A stretch of 64,000 bases of DNA from Halothiobacillus sp. (GTDB lineage Bacteria; Pseudomonadota; Gammaproteobacteria; Halothiobacillales; Halothiobacillaceae): positions 1-64,000 of the forward strand of contig JAGXHU010000072.1 of the NCBI GenBank assembly GCA_024636015.1, given 5' to 3'. A model generated the notes under the pieces. That model was not told the origin of the DNA, ran no database searches, and saw only the letters and a program-made list of their open reading frames with translations. Positions within the stretch are counted from its first letter, which is position 1, and each line of letters begins with the position of its first letter. The position numbers and the translations under genes were made by a program. Shown in pieces: positions 1-8,658 of this stretch.

Positions 1-1152
1 CAGTTGACCCTGATCGGTTGTCTGTTCTTGATCCCGCTGGGTGATCTGATTGCGGGTCTGATACTGAACCTGCACCCAGGTGCCGAAGCACTCACATTGA
101 TTGTGGCGCTGCTAATGCTTGGATTCTATCTTGCCGCCAGTTGGGCCCGCGCTGGTATGCGGACAATCAAGGCAACGACAGCCGCCTTGCAGAGCGTGGC
201 TCACGGGCGTTTCGAAACACGCCTAGCTGTGACGGGGGCAGACAGTCGACGTGCGCTTGCTGTGGCATTCAACGATATGGCGCGTAGCGTGGAACGCCGC
301 GTATCGCAGACGGCTGGCGTCCTCGAAGAGGTTGCCCATGCGGTCGGCGAGCTTCAAACCAGCGCCAAGCGGGTGGACGATGCGGCGGCACATCAGCGAG
401 ACGCCGCCACCTCGACCGCAGCAGCCATGGAAGAAATGACCGTCAGTTTGGGGGAGGTCGCCGATCAGACCCGCGATACGGAGCGCCGCGCGGCAGATGC
501 CAGTGAACTGGCGCGCGATGGCGGCAAGACGCTGGCTGAGACGACCCAGGGTCTGGTCTCTCTGGCGCAGACCATCAAGAGCATGGCTCAGGATATGCAG
601 GCGCTGCGTGCGCGTTCCAACGAAATTTCCGAAGTCTCCCAGCTGATTCGCAGCATCGCCGAGCAAACCAATCTGTTGGCGCTTAACGCGGCGATCGAGG
701 CCGCTCGGGCCGGAGAACATGGTCGGGGCTTTGCCGTCGTGGCCGATGAGGTGCGTAGCCTGGCCCTGCGGTCGCGGACTTCAGCAGAAAGTATCACGCA
801 GATTGTGGTCGCGATTCAGAGTGACATCCACAATGCGGTCGAGCAAATGAGTGGGGCCAGTCAGGAAGCGGATGCCAACGTCGCCCATATCGGACAAGTG
901 GTGGGGTCGCTCGAAGATATCCATAACCGGGTGCATGCGGCGCTCGACAGTGTGGGGCTCATTAGTGTCAATACGCAGCAGCAAACCGAGGTGAGTGCGG
1001 AAATCGCCCGACACGTCGAACATATCTCGGGCAATGCCTGGGAAAACAGTGCCGCCGCCCACGAAACCGCCGAAGTGGCAGCCTATCTGGACCAATTGTC
1101 CCACCGCCTGCGCCAAGCACAGTTGGGCCAGGCCGAAGCCCGCGCCGCCTGA
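1..1152 (+). CDS. Methyl-accepting chemotaxis protein, 5' truncated by the window edge
   Basis: This is the C-terminal part of a transmembrane chemoreceptor that signals to CheA/CheW. The frame is open from base 1 and no convincing start is visible, so the N-terminal ligand-binding region lies outside the window. Two hydrophobic stretches in the first 45 residues look like the last membrane segment(s). A HAMP-like linker follows (about residues 45-105), then a long helical signalling domain. Its hairpin tip is unmistakable: the highly conserved block around [19 protein letters not shown] lies near residue 225, followed by [10 protein letters not shown]. The C-terminus lacks a CheR-tethering pentapeptide. 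A gene for a NIT-like membrane protein follows after 24 bases on the same strand and may be co-transcribed. The ligand is unknown. Confidence 0.93.
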   Translation, partial: QLTLIGCLFLIPLGDLIAGLILNLHPGAEALTLIVALLMLGFYLAASWARAGMRTIKATTAALQSVAHGRFETRLAVTGADSRRALAVAFNDMARSVERRVSQTAGVLEEVAHAVGELQTSAKRVDDAAAHQRDAATSTAAAMEEMTVSLGEVADQTRDTERRAADASELARDGGKTLAETTQGLVSLAQTIKSMAQDMQALRARSNEISEVSQLIRSIAEQTNLLALNAAIEAARAGEHGRGFAVVADEVRSLALRSRTSAESITQIVVAIQSDIHNAVEQMSGASQEADANVAHIGQVVGSLEDIHNRVHAALDSVGLISVNTQQQTEVSAEIARHVEHISGNAWENSAAAHETAEVAAYLDQLSHRLRQAQLGQAEARAA

Positions 1153-1176
1153 ACCAGTACCCAGAGGAAAACGATC

Positions 1177-2094
1177 ATGTCCATCCTGCAAGATTTTTTG
1201 ACCGCCAGCATCGCCCTCGTATTTGTGAGTCTTGCTTTGGCCTTCCTGCATGCCAGTAAAGCGGAATCACCCGTACGCCGGAGCCGGCGCGGTATTGAGA
1301 TTAACGGCGTCCTGAGGAAGTTGTTGCAGCATATCCAGATGCACCGGGGAATGGCCAGCATCGTCCTCAATGGTGACGATTCATTCAACGCCAAATTGAA
1401 AGCGAAACAAGGGGATATCAACGACGAACTGCGGGCTCTGGCCGACAAGACGACTGCTGCGCGCGATCTGTTCGTGGGTGCGCCGCTCGAGCGAATCCAG
1501 TCCGACTGGGAAACGCTACGCGCCCAGGTGCTCCAACTGACCGTGCCGGAAAGTTTCGAACGGCATAGCGCCCTGATCCAGCAGGTGTTGCACCTGATCG
1601 CGGATGTCGCCGAGCGGAGTCAGCTCGACGTCGGTGGGCCCGTGCCGCATGCCCTGAGTGACATGTTGTGGCGGCGCCTGCCCGAGCTCGCGGAAGATCT
1701 TGGCAAGGCACGCGCCCTCGGATCGGGGGTCGCGGCAGCCGGACAGGTGAGCGGCGTCGATCGTATCCGACTGAATTTTCTGGTGAACCGAATTCGGTTG
1801 GGCCTCAAAGCGATGCAGGCAGCGATCAGCGAGGATACCGGGAATCGATTCGGCGGCGAGGCGCATCAATCCGCCAGCCGGGTGCAGACATCCGTTGATC
1901 GGTTGTTGCAGATGATCGAGAGCGAATTGATCGCGGCAGAGCGTCCGACACTTTCTGCGGCCGCGTATTTTGGTGCAGCGACGGATGCCTTGGAGGTGGT
2001 CTATCGCCTGTACGACAGTGCCTCGACGAGCCTGGCGCGCCCGAAGGGATACCATAAAACCGTGACAGCTTTTGGGGCTATCCGCACGGCCTGA
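1177..2094 (+). CDS. Membrane-anchored protein resembling a nitrate/nitrite-sensing (NIT) domain
   Basis: The protein has 305 residues. One N-terminal membrane segment (about residues 7-25) is followed by an almost entirely alpha-helical region. The stretch near residues 47-80 (LLQHIQMHRGMASIVL, then alternating charged helices) resembles the start of NIT domains, which usually carry an LQxERG-like motif; here the corresponding residues are IQMHRG. No kinase, HAMP or methyl-accepting output domain follows, so it would be a sensor-only or accessory protein. An AGAGGAAAA ribosome binding site sits 6 bases before the ATG. It directly follows a chemoreceptor gene and may work with it. The family call rests on motif resemblance only; a domain search would be decisive. 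Confidence 0.6.
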   Translation: MSILQDFLTASIALVFVSLALAFLHASKAESPVRRSRRGIEINGVLRKLLQHIQMHRGMASIVLNGDDSFNAKLKAKQGDINDELRALADKTTAARDLFVGAPLERIQSDWETLRAQVLQLTVPESFERHSALIQQVLHLIADVAERSQLDVGGPVPHALSDMLWRRLPELAEDLGKARALGSGVAAAGQVSGVDRIRLNFLVNRIRLGLKAMQAAISEDTGNRFGGEAHQSASRVQTSVDRLLQMIESELIAAERPTLSAAAYFGAATDALEVVYRLYDSASTSLARPKGYHKTVTAFGAIRTA

Positions 2095-2105
2095 TTGATC
2101 AGGCC
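2088..2105. terminator. Bidirectional hairpin shared by two convergent stop codons
   Basis: A perfect inverted repeat GGCCTGA-TTGA-TCAGGCC contains the TGA stop of the NIT-like gene and the reverse-strand stop of yjdM. It is followed by TTCTT on the plus strand. The compact overlap suggests a shared terminator for the convergent genes, though the T tract is short. Confidence 0.5.
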
Positions 2106-2434
2106 TTCTTCACAAAACAGGCTTTCAGCATCATCTGACCGGCATCGGTTTTGCAATCGAGTTCGTGGTCGCCATCGACGATGCGGATGCCTTTGATTTT
2201 GCTGCCGACTTTCAGGGTGATCGACGAGCCTTTGACTTTCAGATCCTTGATCAGGCTGACGGTATCGCCATCGACCAAGACGGTGCCATTGGCGTCTCTC
2301 ACTACACGTTCGTCATCCGTCGTGTCGGCCGCTGCCTGTGCGGGCCATTCGTAACCGCAATCCGCGCAAATGAACAGGTCGCCGTCGGGGTAGGTGTTGG
2401 GTTGGCCGCATTGAGGGCAGGGCGAGATCGTCAT
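2099..2434 (-). CDS. yjdM: YjdM/PhnA-family zinc-ribbon protein
   Basis: This 111-residue protein matches the PhnA (YjdM) family in length and layout. An N-terminal zinc ribbon has two Cys pairs (CPQCGQ near residue 6 and CADCGY near residue 23). A compact beta-rich C-terminal domain has the repeated pattern VLVDGDTVSLIKDLKVKG. The family was named from E. coli phosphonate-utilisation loci but its biochemical role is poorly defined. AAGGAG lies 7 bases before the ATG. It begins 37 bases after the cbbO stop on the same strand, so it may be read through from the cbb operon, but no CO2-fixation role is known. It converges on the NIT-like gene. Confidence 0.9.
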   Translation of the reverse strand: MTISPCPQCGQPNTYPDGDLFICADCGYEWPAQAAADTTDDERVVRDANGTVLVDGDTVSLIKDLKVKGSSITLKVGSKIKGIRIVDGDHELDCKTDAGQMMLKACFVKKA

Positions 2435-2471
2435 GGATGGGCTCCTTGATGAGTGATGAAGGGAATAACGG

Positions 2472-4742
2472 TTAACGGGTCAGTGAGATAAACAGCTGCG
2501 GTAGCCGTTCCGGCAGTCGTTCGATGTGGTCGATGATGGTGTACTGCTGGCCGAAAATGTGACGCACATAATCATCATCCCCGGCTTTCAGATTGGCGTC
2601 CAGGCTGATGCAGTAAGGGAATATGCCTTGCTGGTCGAGTTCCTTCACAGCCTGACGCGCATCTTCGATGAGCAGGCGTTCGTCATGGGTGTCCACGTCG
2701 GATGGCTTGCCATCGGTGAGGATGAGCATGAGTTTCTTGTCGGCCTTCTGGGCGCTGAGGTAGTGGGCGGCGTGGCGCATGGCCGCGCCCATGCGGGTGG
2801 AATAGCCCGCTTCCATCTTGGCCAGCCGCGCTTTCACCTCGTCGTTCCAGTGTTCGCTGTAGCCCTTGATGTGCTGATAGCGGACTTCGTGACGGGTGTT
2901 GGAATGGAAGCCGGCGATGGCGAACGGGTCGCCGAGCTTGTCGATGGCCCAGGCCAGCAGCGATACGGCTTCCTGGCTGAGTTCGAGGATGGTCTGTTCA
3001 CCGCCCGCCACCTTTTCATTGAGTGATTCCGACAGGTCGAGCAGCAACATGACGGCGATGCTGCGGCCATTGGTGCGGTGGCTCATATTGATGCGCGGGT
3101 CGGGCAGGGCGCCGCTCTTGTAGTCGATCAGCGAGCGGATGGCGACATCGAGGTCGAGTTCGCTGCCTTCTTCCTGATAGCGAATGCGCACCTTGTCTTG
3201 TGGTTTGAGCGCATCAAGCATTCTCTTGAGCTGTTTGGCGAGCGCGGCATGTTTTTGTAGCAGGCGGTCGATATCGGCCGCATTGCCACTGGGGTGCAGG
3301 GCTTCATACACGCTCACCCAGTCCGGGCGGTAGCTCTGGCTGTGGTAATCCCATTCGGCATAATGGCGCGGCGGCAGGCCCTGGATCTCCTGCGGTTCGA
3401 TTTTTCGTTGTTCGTCGAAGGCTTCTTCTTCGTCGCCCGCTTCGATGAATTTCCATAGTTGACGGTTGTCGTCGCGGTATTCGATCACGGTGTTGTCGAA
3501 ATACACCTTGGCGAGCTGGTCGCTCTGGCGGCGGGTGCGTGCCACATAACTCAGGGCCAGCTGGGCGATGTCCTCGGTGGTGGTGATTTCCTGCGTCATG
3601 AGCGTGTGGAAGCGGGCCACAAAATCATTGAGATCAGCATCAAGATAGCCGTGATCCGGGTCGAGCAGCGCCCGCGACAGCATGGCCAGCCGGTGGCGTA
3701 GGCAGGAGGTAGTCTGTGGATCGCAGGCGGCTTCCTCGGGGTTGGGGTGCAGGGCGAGGAACAGGCGCCGCATGCCGGGATATTCGCGAATCAGCAAGGT
3801 ATCCACACGGCAGTCTTCAAAGAACTCGACCGCCATGCGCTGGAAGGGACTCCAGTTGTCGGCGATCTGCGCCTCGGACCAGCGCCGGTGCCCCACGATA
3901 TGGGCGAGGATGGCGCGATAGCGGTCGATCCCGCGGACGCCGTCGCTGTCATCCAATACATCCGGCAGGCGAATGCCGAGCTTGTCGTAATAGGGGATGG
4001 GCTTGCGGATCTCGTCGAAGGCGGTGGAATAGGGCACCAGATGCTCGCTGTCCTGCCACAAGGCGCGCAGATAGACATCCAGTTTGCGTTCGACATCCAC
4101 GAGCAGCGTACCGTGGCGCTCGCGTTGCAGTACCGCACGGCTGTCCGCCGATTGCAGGCTGAAGAAATCCTTCTGCCGTTCCGGGTGGGTGTGGTAATTG
4201 CGGACGCCGTAGTCCGCCCAGTTTTTCAGACCGCCGAGCGTGAGTTGGCGGAGCAGATTCGGCGCCTGGGCCAGAAAATCGGGCAGGCCGGGGCTGGGGA
4301 ACGTGGTGTGATGGCCGTGGATCGAGCCGGTGGTGCGGGCCATGAGATCCAGCGTGATTTCCAGGTATTCCTGAAGTTGTTCCGCCGATTGCAGACACCG
4401 CGCCACCGGCGCCAGCGCACGGATAAACGGATCGATGGCGCGACCGTTGGGCGATTTTTGCATCACGCGAATCGTATCCATGACAGCCGGCAGTGCCGCC
4501 TCGCCGACCGCAACAGCCGTCGATGGCCATTCCTCCATGAAGGCGAGCAGGGGCTCTACGCCGCGCCCGAGTTTGCCGATGGCGGAGGCGGCCTCCAGAT
4601 AGGCATCCACTCCTTCGGTGGTCAGGCTTGCCAGCGCCTCGGCCATGCAGTCTGCGAACACCGCTTCGGCCTGTGGGAAGCGGGTATCGAGTTTCTGCCA
4701 GTAAGCCGCCATGGCGGGGTCGAGCTGTTTCGTCTCAGTCAT
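2472..4742 (-). CDS. cbbO: CbbO, von Willebrand factor A subunit of the RuBisCO activase
   Basis: CbbO pairs with the AAA+ ATPase CbbQ to remodel inhibited RuBisCO and release tight-binding sugar phosphates. The protein has about 756 residues, typical for CbbO. A long helical N-terminal region is followed by an acidic linker and a C-terminal VWA domain. The metal-binding site is visible as DLSES (about residues 569-573), with LTDGKPSD further on. I chose the ATG at 4742 because the longer reading begins at a TTG that adds nine unconserved residues. cbbQ lies upstream 84 bases away, and yjdM follows 37 bases downstream. In related chemolithoautotrophs CbbQO pairs act on form I or form II RuBisCO; here form II is the adjacent substrate. 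Confidence 0.95.
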   Translation of the reverse strand: MTETKQLDPAMAAYWQKLDTRFPQAEAVFADCMAEALASLTTEGVDAYLEAASAIGKLGRGVEPLLAFMEEWPSTAVAVGEAALPAVMDTIRVMQKSPNGRAIDPFIRALAPVARCLQSAEQLQEYLEITLDLMARTTGSIHGHHTTFPSPGLPDFLAQAPNLLRQLTLGGLKNWADYGVRNYHTHPERQKDFFSLQSADSRAVLQRERHGTLLVDVERKLDVYLRALWQDSEHLVPYSTAFDEIRKPIPYYDKLGIRLPDVLDDSDGVRGIDRYRAILAHIVGHRRWSEAQIADNWSPFQRMAVEFFEDCRVDTLLIREYPGMRRLFLALHPNPEEAACDPQTTSCLRHRLAMLSRALLDPDHGYLDADLNDFVARFHTLMTQEITTTEDIAQLALSYVARTRRQSDQLAKVYFDNTVIEYRDDNRQLWKFIEAGDEEEAFDEQRKIEPQEIQGLPPRHYAEWDYHSQSYRPDWVSVYEALHPSGNAADIDRLLQKHAALAKQLKRMLDALKPQDKVRIRYQEEGSELDLDVAIRSLIDYKSGALPDPRINMSHRTNGRSIAVMLLLDLSESLNEKVAGGEQTILELSQEAVSLLAWAIDKLGDPFAIAGFHSNTRHEVRYQHIKGYSEHWNDEVKARLAKMEAGYSTRMGAAMRHAAHYLSAQKADKKLMLILTDGKPSDVDTHDERLLIEDARQAVKELDQQGIFPYCISLDANLKAGDDDYVRHIFGQQYTIIDHIERLPERLPQLFISLTR

Positions 4743-4826
4743 GCGTGTCGATCCGCAGGTAGGGTGCAATCAGCGACGCGTATTGCACCATTCGGCGTGC
4801 AGCGCATCGATCTGTGACGCCCGACG

Positions 4827-5630
4827 TTACGCAAAGGTGGCGTCGATGGCGTGATCCAGCGTTTCGCGGATGTCGGCATCGTCGGTGATCGGACGAACCA
4901 GCGCCATGCGGCAGGCATCCCTCGGCGCGACATGATCCTTGATGAGGGTGGCCGCATACACCAGCAGACGGGTGGAAATGCCTTCGTCCAGTCCGTGCCC
5001 TTTCAGATTGCGCGCTGCATTGCCGATCTTGACCAGCTTGGCGACGATCTCGGCATCCAGACCGGTTTCTTTCGCCACAATCTCGGTTTCCAGTGCCGCA
5101 TCCGGGTAATCGAAATCGAAGGCGGTGAAGCGCTGCTTGGTGGATTGCTTCAAATCCTTCATCAGGGTCTGGTAGCCGGGATTGTAGGAAATCACCAACT
5201 GGAAATCGGGATGGGCATGGATCTGCTCGCCTTTCTTGTCGAGCGGCAGGGTGCGGCGATGATCGGTGAGTGGGTGAATGACCACGGTGGTGTCCTGGCG
5301 CGCTTCGACAATCTCATCGAGATAGCAGATGGCGCCAATCCGGGCAGCCGTGGTGAGCGGGCCGTCCAGCCAGCGCGTGCCGCCTTCGTCGAGCAGATAG
5401 CGGCCCACGAGATCGGAGGCGGTCATGTCTTCGTTACAGGCCACGGTAATCAGCGGCTTGCCAAGTTTCCAGGCCATGTATTCGACAAAACGGGATTTGC
5501 CGCAGCCGGTCGGCCCTTTCACCATCACGGGCAGGCGATTGCGATAGGCCGCCTCGTACAGTGCGACTTCGTTTGTCTGCTGTTGATAAAAGGGCTCTTG
5601 CTGGATTTTGTATTGTTCTTTATTGGTCAT
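4827..5630 (-). CDS. cbbQ: CbbQ, MoxR-type AAA+ ATPase of the RuBisCO activase
   Basis: This 267-residue AAA+ protein is the motor of the CbbQO activase. Walker A is GPTGCGKS at residues 39-46 and Walker B is YLDE near residues 103-106. The sensor-1-like SYNPGYQ and the C-terminal helical lid expected of MoxR-family proteins are present. It probably assembles as a hexamer that docks CbbO. It lies 183 bases downstream of cbbM; a strong hairpin terminator in that gap suggests that its mRNA level is set below that of the RuBisCO subunit. The start ATG at 5630 gives a standard-length N-terminus. The assignment rests on sequence motifs plus its position between cbbM and cbbO. Confidence 0.96.
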   Translation of the reverse strand: MTNKEQYKIQQEPFYQQQTNEVALYEAAYRNRLPVMVKGPTGCGKSRFVEYMAWKLGKPLITVACNEDMTASDLVGRYLLDEGGTRWLDGPLTTAARIGAICYLDEIVEARQDTTVVIHPLTDHRRTLPLDKKGEQIHAHPDFQLVISYNPGYQTLMKDLKQSTKQRFTAFDFDYPDAALETEIVAKETGLDAEIVAKLVKIGNAARNLKGHGLDEGISTRLLVYAATLIKDHVAPRDACRMALVRPITDDADIRETLDHAIDATFA

Positions 5631-5762
5631 GGCGCTGTTCCCTATAAATTTGGCTTAAGTGTTTGGCCGAGGCGTGGGGCCAGAAGAGGCAAGCTGGGCG
5701 ATGCACACGGTTCGGCATGCACATGGCCCAGATGGCCGTTGAATAAAAGCATGTTCAGTGAG

Positions 5763-5792
5763 AAAAAACACCCCCGGCGAACCGAGAGTGTT
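5763..5792 (-). terminator. UUCG-loop terminator or attenuator between cbbM and cbbQ
   Basis: Read on the minus strand, 21 bases past the cbbM stop, an 11-base-pair stem (AACACTCTCGG with CCGGGGGTGTT, two G-U pairs) closes an exceptionally stable TTCG tetraloop and runs into six T residues. This is a textbook intrinsic terminator. cbbQ lies downstream without an obvious strong promoter, so partial read-through may set the cbbM:cbbQO ratio. Confidence 0.88.
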
Positions 5793-5813
5793 CGGTCTTA
5801 AGCTAAGCGATGA

Positions 5814-7193
5814 TTACTTGTGAACGCCCAGCTTCTCGCGCCAGCCCGGGAAGATCTTGTCGGCATCGCCGGGGAAGGATTCGAACGCACGTCCGAATTC
5901 CTTGTGTTCCTTGGCGAACTCGATCGGATCGGCACCGGCTTTCCAGCACTCGTAGGATTGACGCAGGGAGATCGCGCCAGCCGCCGGGCTGTCGATATGG
6001 CCGTAAGCACCGCCGCCGGACGTGTTAATCACGTTGCCGTGGCCCAGGTTCTCGAAGAAACCGGGCAGACGCAGCGCGTTCATACCGCCGGAGATGATCG
6101 GGGTGGTGGGCTTCATGCCGTACCATTTCTGGAAGTACACCGGACCTTGCGCTTCATCACGTTCGATCATGTACGCGATGTTCTTGTCATCCGATTCGCC
6201 TTCCATCTTGCCGTAGCCCATGGTGCCCACGTGGATACCGGAAGCGCCTTGCAGACGGGAGATTTTTGCCAGAACAAATGCGGTGTAACCCCGCTTGGCA
6301 GAGGGCGATGTGATCATCCCATGACCGGCACGGTGGTAGTGCAGATACTGGTTCGGATACTGACGACGGGCCGTGGTGATCATGCCCGGGCCGCCGACGA
6401 AGCCGTCGACCAGGAAGGCCAGTTTGTCGGCGTCGGGGCCGAAAGTTTCCAGCGCGAAATCGGCACGGGCCAGCATTTCGTAATGGTCGTCGGCGGTGAT
6501 GTTCATGGAGAACAGCTTGGCCTGGCCGGTTTCGTCCTGGGCGCGCTTCATGGCGTCATAAACCAGGGGCAGAACTTGCTTCAGCGGGCAGAACACCTGG
6601 TTGCCCTGGGGTTCGTCGTTCTTGATGAAATCGCCGCCCAGCCAGAACTGGTACGCAGCGGCCGCGAACGGCTCGGGACGCAGGCCCAACTTCGGCTTGA
6701 TGATGGTGCCGGCAATGTAACCACCATTCTGGATCGGACGACCCAGGATGCGCCACATGTCGGAGATGTCTTTGGACGGGCCGTCGAACAGCTGGATCGC
6801 CCGCTCGGGGAAAAACATGTCGTGAATCTTGGCGTGCTCAATGTCACCCATGCCCTGGTTGTTACCAATAACGAGTGTCAGGATGGACACCACCATCATG
6901 CGGCCATCGGTCATGTTACGGTCGAACAAATCCATCGGATACGCAATGCGCATGTCTTCGGTGGCTTCGTCAATGTAATAGACCAGCGCGTCGACACCCT
7001 TGGTGAAGTCGTCGGTGGTGGATACTTCAACATTGGTACCGGTTGAGGATTCAGCGGCAAAGTGGGCGGCGGCTTCCAGGTAGCCATGACCGGACTTCGG
7101 CTTCATTTTATAGGCAACAAGAATGTGCTTGCCGCCGGTGATGAGGTCTTCTTCTTTCAGGCTGAGGTCAGAATAACGTGCTGATTGATCCAT
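5814..7193 (-). CDS. cbbM: Form II ribulose-1,5-bisphosphate carboxylase/oxygenase
   Basis: CbbM carboxylates ribulose 1,5-bisphosphate, the CO2-fixing step of the Calvin cycle. Its 459 residues align without gaps to the numbering of the Rhodospirillum enzyme at every active-site position I checked: N111, K166 (IIKPKLG), the carbamylated K191 with D193 and E194 (FIKNDEP), H287, K329 in loop 6 ([10 protein letters not shown]) and S368. No small subunit or carboxysome gene is nearby, as expected for form II. The ribosome binding site CAGGAG is 7 bases before the ATG and lies inside a leader hairpin. cbbR is divergent, and cbbQ and cbbO follow. Form II enzymes generally suit high CO2 and low O2. 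Confidence 0.99.
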   Translation of the reverse strand: MDQSARYSDLSLKEEDLITGGKHILVAYKMKPKSGHGYLEAAAHFAAESSTGTNVEVSTTDDFTKGVDALVYYIDEATEDMRIAYPMDLFDRNMTDGRMMVVSILTLVIGNNQGMGDIEHAKIHDMFFPERAIQLFDGPSKDISDMWRILGRPIQNGGYIAGTIIKPKLGLRPEPFAAAAYQFWLGGDFIKNDEPQGNQVFCPLKQVLPLVYDAMKRAQDETGQAKLFSMNITADDHYEMLARADFALETFGPDADKLAFLVDGFVGGPGMITTARRQYPNQYLHYHRAGHGMITSPSAKRGYTAFVLAKISRLQGASGIHVGTMGYGKMEGESDDKNIAYMIERDEAQGPVYFQKWYGMKPTTPIISGGMNALRLPGFFENLGHGNVINTSGGGAYGHIDSPAAGAISLRQSYECWKAGADPIEFAKEHKEFGRAFESFPGDADKIFPGWREKLGVHK

Positions 7194-7200
7194 GGTTTGA

Positions 7201-7239
7201 CTCCTGACAGGTGGAAAAACTCAGGAGCCAAGCCCCTGA
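7201..7239 (-). promoter_or_regulatory. cbbM leader with alternative RBS-hiding and RBS-freeing hairpins
   Basis: In the mRNA sense, three segments occur in order: A = TCAGGGG (7239-7233), B = CTCCTGA (7227-7221) and C = TCAGGAG (7207-7201). C contains the cbbM ribosome binding site. B pairs perfectly with C, hiding it. B also pairs with A through an 8-base-pair stem with one G-U pair and a three-base loop, which would leave C free. The arrangement looks like a translational switch; its function is inferred from pairing alone. Confidence 0.45.
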
Positions 7240-7250
7240 AATCTGTAGGG

Positions 7251-7285
7251 ACTATAAAAGCGCGCTTGTATAATTGATAATCAAT
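7251..7285 (-). promoter_or_regulatory. Candidate cbbM promoter with overlapping CbbR-type palindrome
   Basis: A minus-strand -10 candidate TATAGT (7256-7251) is spaced 18 bases from a weak -35 candidate TTATCA (7280-7275). A perfect inverted repeat ATTGAT-A-ATCAAT at 7273-7285 overlaps the -35 and lies between the divergent cbbM and cbbR genes. It fits the T-N11-A style of LysR-family operators (the bases 7274-7284 include such a spacing). CbbR binding is inferred. Confidence 0.5.
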
Positions 7286-7321
7286 AGTTATTACCATTTG
7301 CATAAGGTAGGACTTATACGT

Positions 7322-8239
7322 ATGCGCCGATTAACCCTGCGTCAGCTGATGGTTTTCGAGGCGGTTGCCCGCCATCTATCCTTTTCAAAGGCCGCCGTCG
7401 AGCTGCACCTCACGCAGCCCGCCGTCTCAATGCAGGTACGCCAGTTAGAGAAATTCGTCGGCCTGCCGTTAACCGAGCAGATCGGCAAGAAAATTTTTCT
7501 AACCGATGCCGGTCGAGTCGTCTCCCATGCGAGTAAAAACATCTCGGCCCAGTTGGGTGATTTGGGTGCGGCACTCAGCCGTCTTAAGGGCGTGGATGGG
7601 GGGCAGTTCAACCTGGCGGTTACTTCGACCGTCAATGCCGTCGCCACGGGTATTTTGGCCAAGTTTCGCGATCGCTATCCGCAGGTATCCATCCATCTGG
7701 ATGTGTCCAATCGTGCGGAAGTGCTGGATTTACTCACCGCCAACCGGATCGATCTCGCCATCATGGGACAGGTGCCCAAAGAGTTGGGCCTTGCCGCTAC
7801 CCGATTCATGGACAACCCGCTTGTCGTGATCGCGCAGCCGGATCATCCGTTGGCGGGGCGAAAAAAAATCACCCTCGAAGAAATTGCCTCAGAGCCCTTT
7901 CTCGTTCGCGAAGAGGGTTCCGGCACGCGCGGCGCCATGGAACGATTCTTCGCCGCCAAAGGCATGGAAATTCGCACCAGCATGAAAATGAGCAGTAATG
8001 AGGCGATCAAGCTGGCGGTTCAGGCAGGACTTGGATTGGGCATCATCTCCCTGCAAACCCTGGAAATGGAATTGTCCCTGAACCGACTGGTGGTATTGCC
8101 CGTTGAGGGCTTTCCCATTATGCGTTACTGGTACCTCGTGCATCGGGCCGACAAGCGATTGTCGCCGGTCGCACAGGCATTCAAGGATTACCTGCTCACG
8201 GATGAGCGTGAGGAATTGCCCCTGTTGAGTCAGGCGTGA
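7322..8239 (+). CDS. cbbR: CbbR, LysR-family regulator of the cbb operon
   Basis: A 305-residue LysR-type transcription factor, divergent from cbbM, the standard place for the activator of Calvin-cycle genes. The N-terminal winged helix-turn-helix (about residues 1-60, with SFSKAAVELHLTQPAVSMQV) is followed by a periplasmic-binding-protein-like co-inducer domain (about residues 90-295). Family members sense metabolites such as RuBP or NADPH. I chose the ATG at 7322: an AAGGTAGGA ribosome binding site lies 9 bases upstream, and a longer reading from 7274 would run into the palindromic operator. Autoregulation through the shared intergenic region is likely. Confidence 0.94.
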   Translation: MRRLTLRQLMVFEAVARHLSFSKAAVELHLTQPAVSMQVRQLEKFVGLPLTEQIGKKIFLTDAGRVVSHASKNISAQLGDLGAALSRLKGVDGGQFNLAVTSTVNAVATGILAKFRDRYPQVSIHLDVSNRAEVLDLLTANRIDLAIMGQVPKELGLAATRFMDNPLVVIAQPDHPLAGRKKITLEEIASEPFLVREEGSGTRGAMERFFAAKGMEIRTSMKMSSNEAIKLAVQAGLGLGIISLQTLEMELSLNRLVVLPVEGFPIMRYWYLVHRADKRLSPVAQAFKDYLLTDEREELPLLSQA

Positions 8240-8358
8240 TTGCAGCCAGCCTCAATCAGAGCTTTATGAGTTTCTGTCTATGGGGAAACAACTCACCTTG
8301 TGCCTATCAAGGAGCTTGTTCATAGGGTTTGTGGTCGCGGGGGAGAATCCTATGCCAC

Positions 8359-8658
8359 TCAGCAGTTGTAACGACAGACGTTCATGCTCAAATACAGGTT
8401 GTACGCCTCGCCGCTGCTCAGCCAGCGCCGAACGTGGGCATCCCGCGCGGCATCGTTCAGTGCATGATCGAGTTCACAAAACGCGCCATAGCGATGGCGG
8501 GGGCTGTCGGCTGATTCGGGAATCACCCGGTCACCGTCAACGAACAGCGTATGCAACGGATAGTTGCCCGCACCTGCGGCAAAAGAGGTTGCGCCATGCA
8601 TCGCGAACAGCGTTTCGACCTGCTGATTGAATTCGGTTTGTGTGAGTGCCTGATCCAT
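8359..8658 (-). CDS. Hypothetical protein with C-terminal CxxxC
   Basis: I do not recognise this 99-residue protein. It has no signal peptide or membrane segment. It ends in MNVCRYNC, a CxxxC pair at the extreme C-terminus that could bind a metal or form a disulfide. The start at 8658 was chosen because CAGGGA lies 9 bases upstream and the upstream in-frame Met codons lack a ribosome binding site. It converges on cbbR with a gap of about 120 bases that holds nothing I can identify, and it is the last GC-rich gene before the AT-rich module. Any link to CO2 fixation is only positional. Confidence 0.6.
   Translation of the reverse strand: MDQALTQTEFNQQVETLFAMHGATSFAAGAGNYPLHTLFVDGDRVIPESADSPRHRYGAFCELDHALNDAARDAHVRRWLSSGEAYNLYLSMNVCRYNC

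Noticed and set aside
5820-7046. 408-codon plus-strand open frame opposite cbbM, and similar long frames opposite cbbO (3747-4817) and mrdA (28174-29271)
   Set aside because: They mirror strongly conserved genes on the other strand, carry no recognisable domain or ribosome binding site, and arise from GC-rich codon use.
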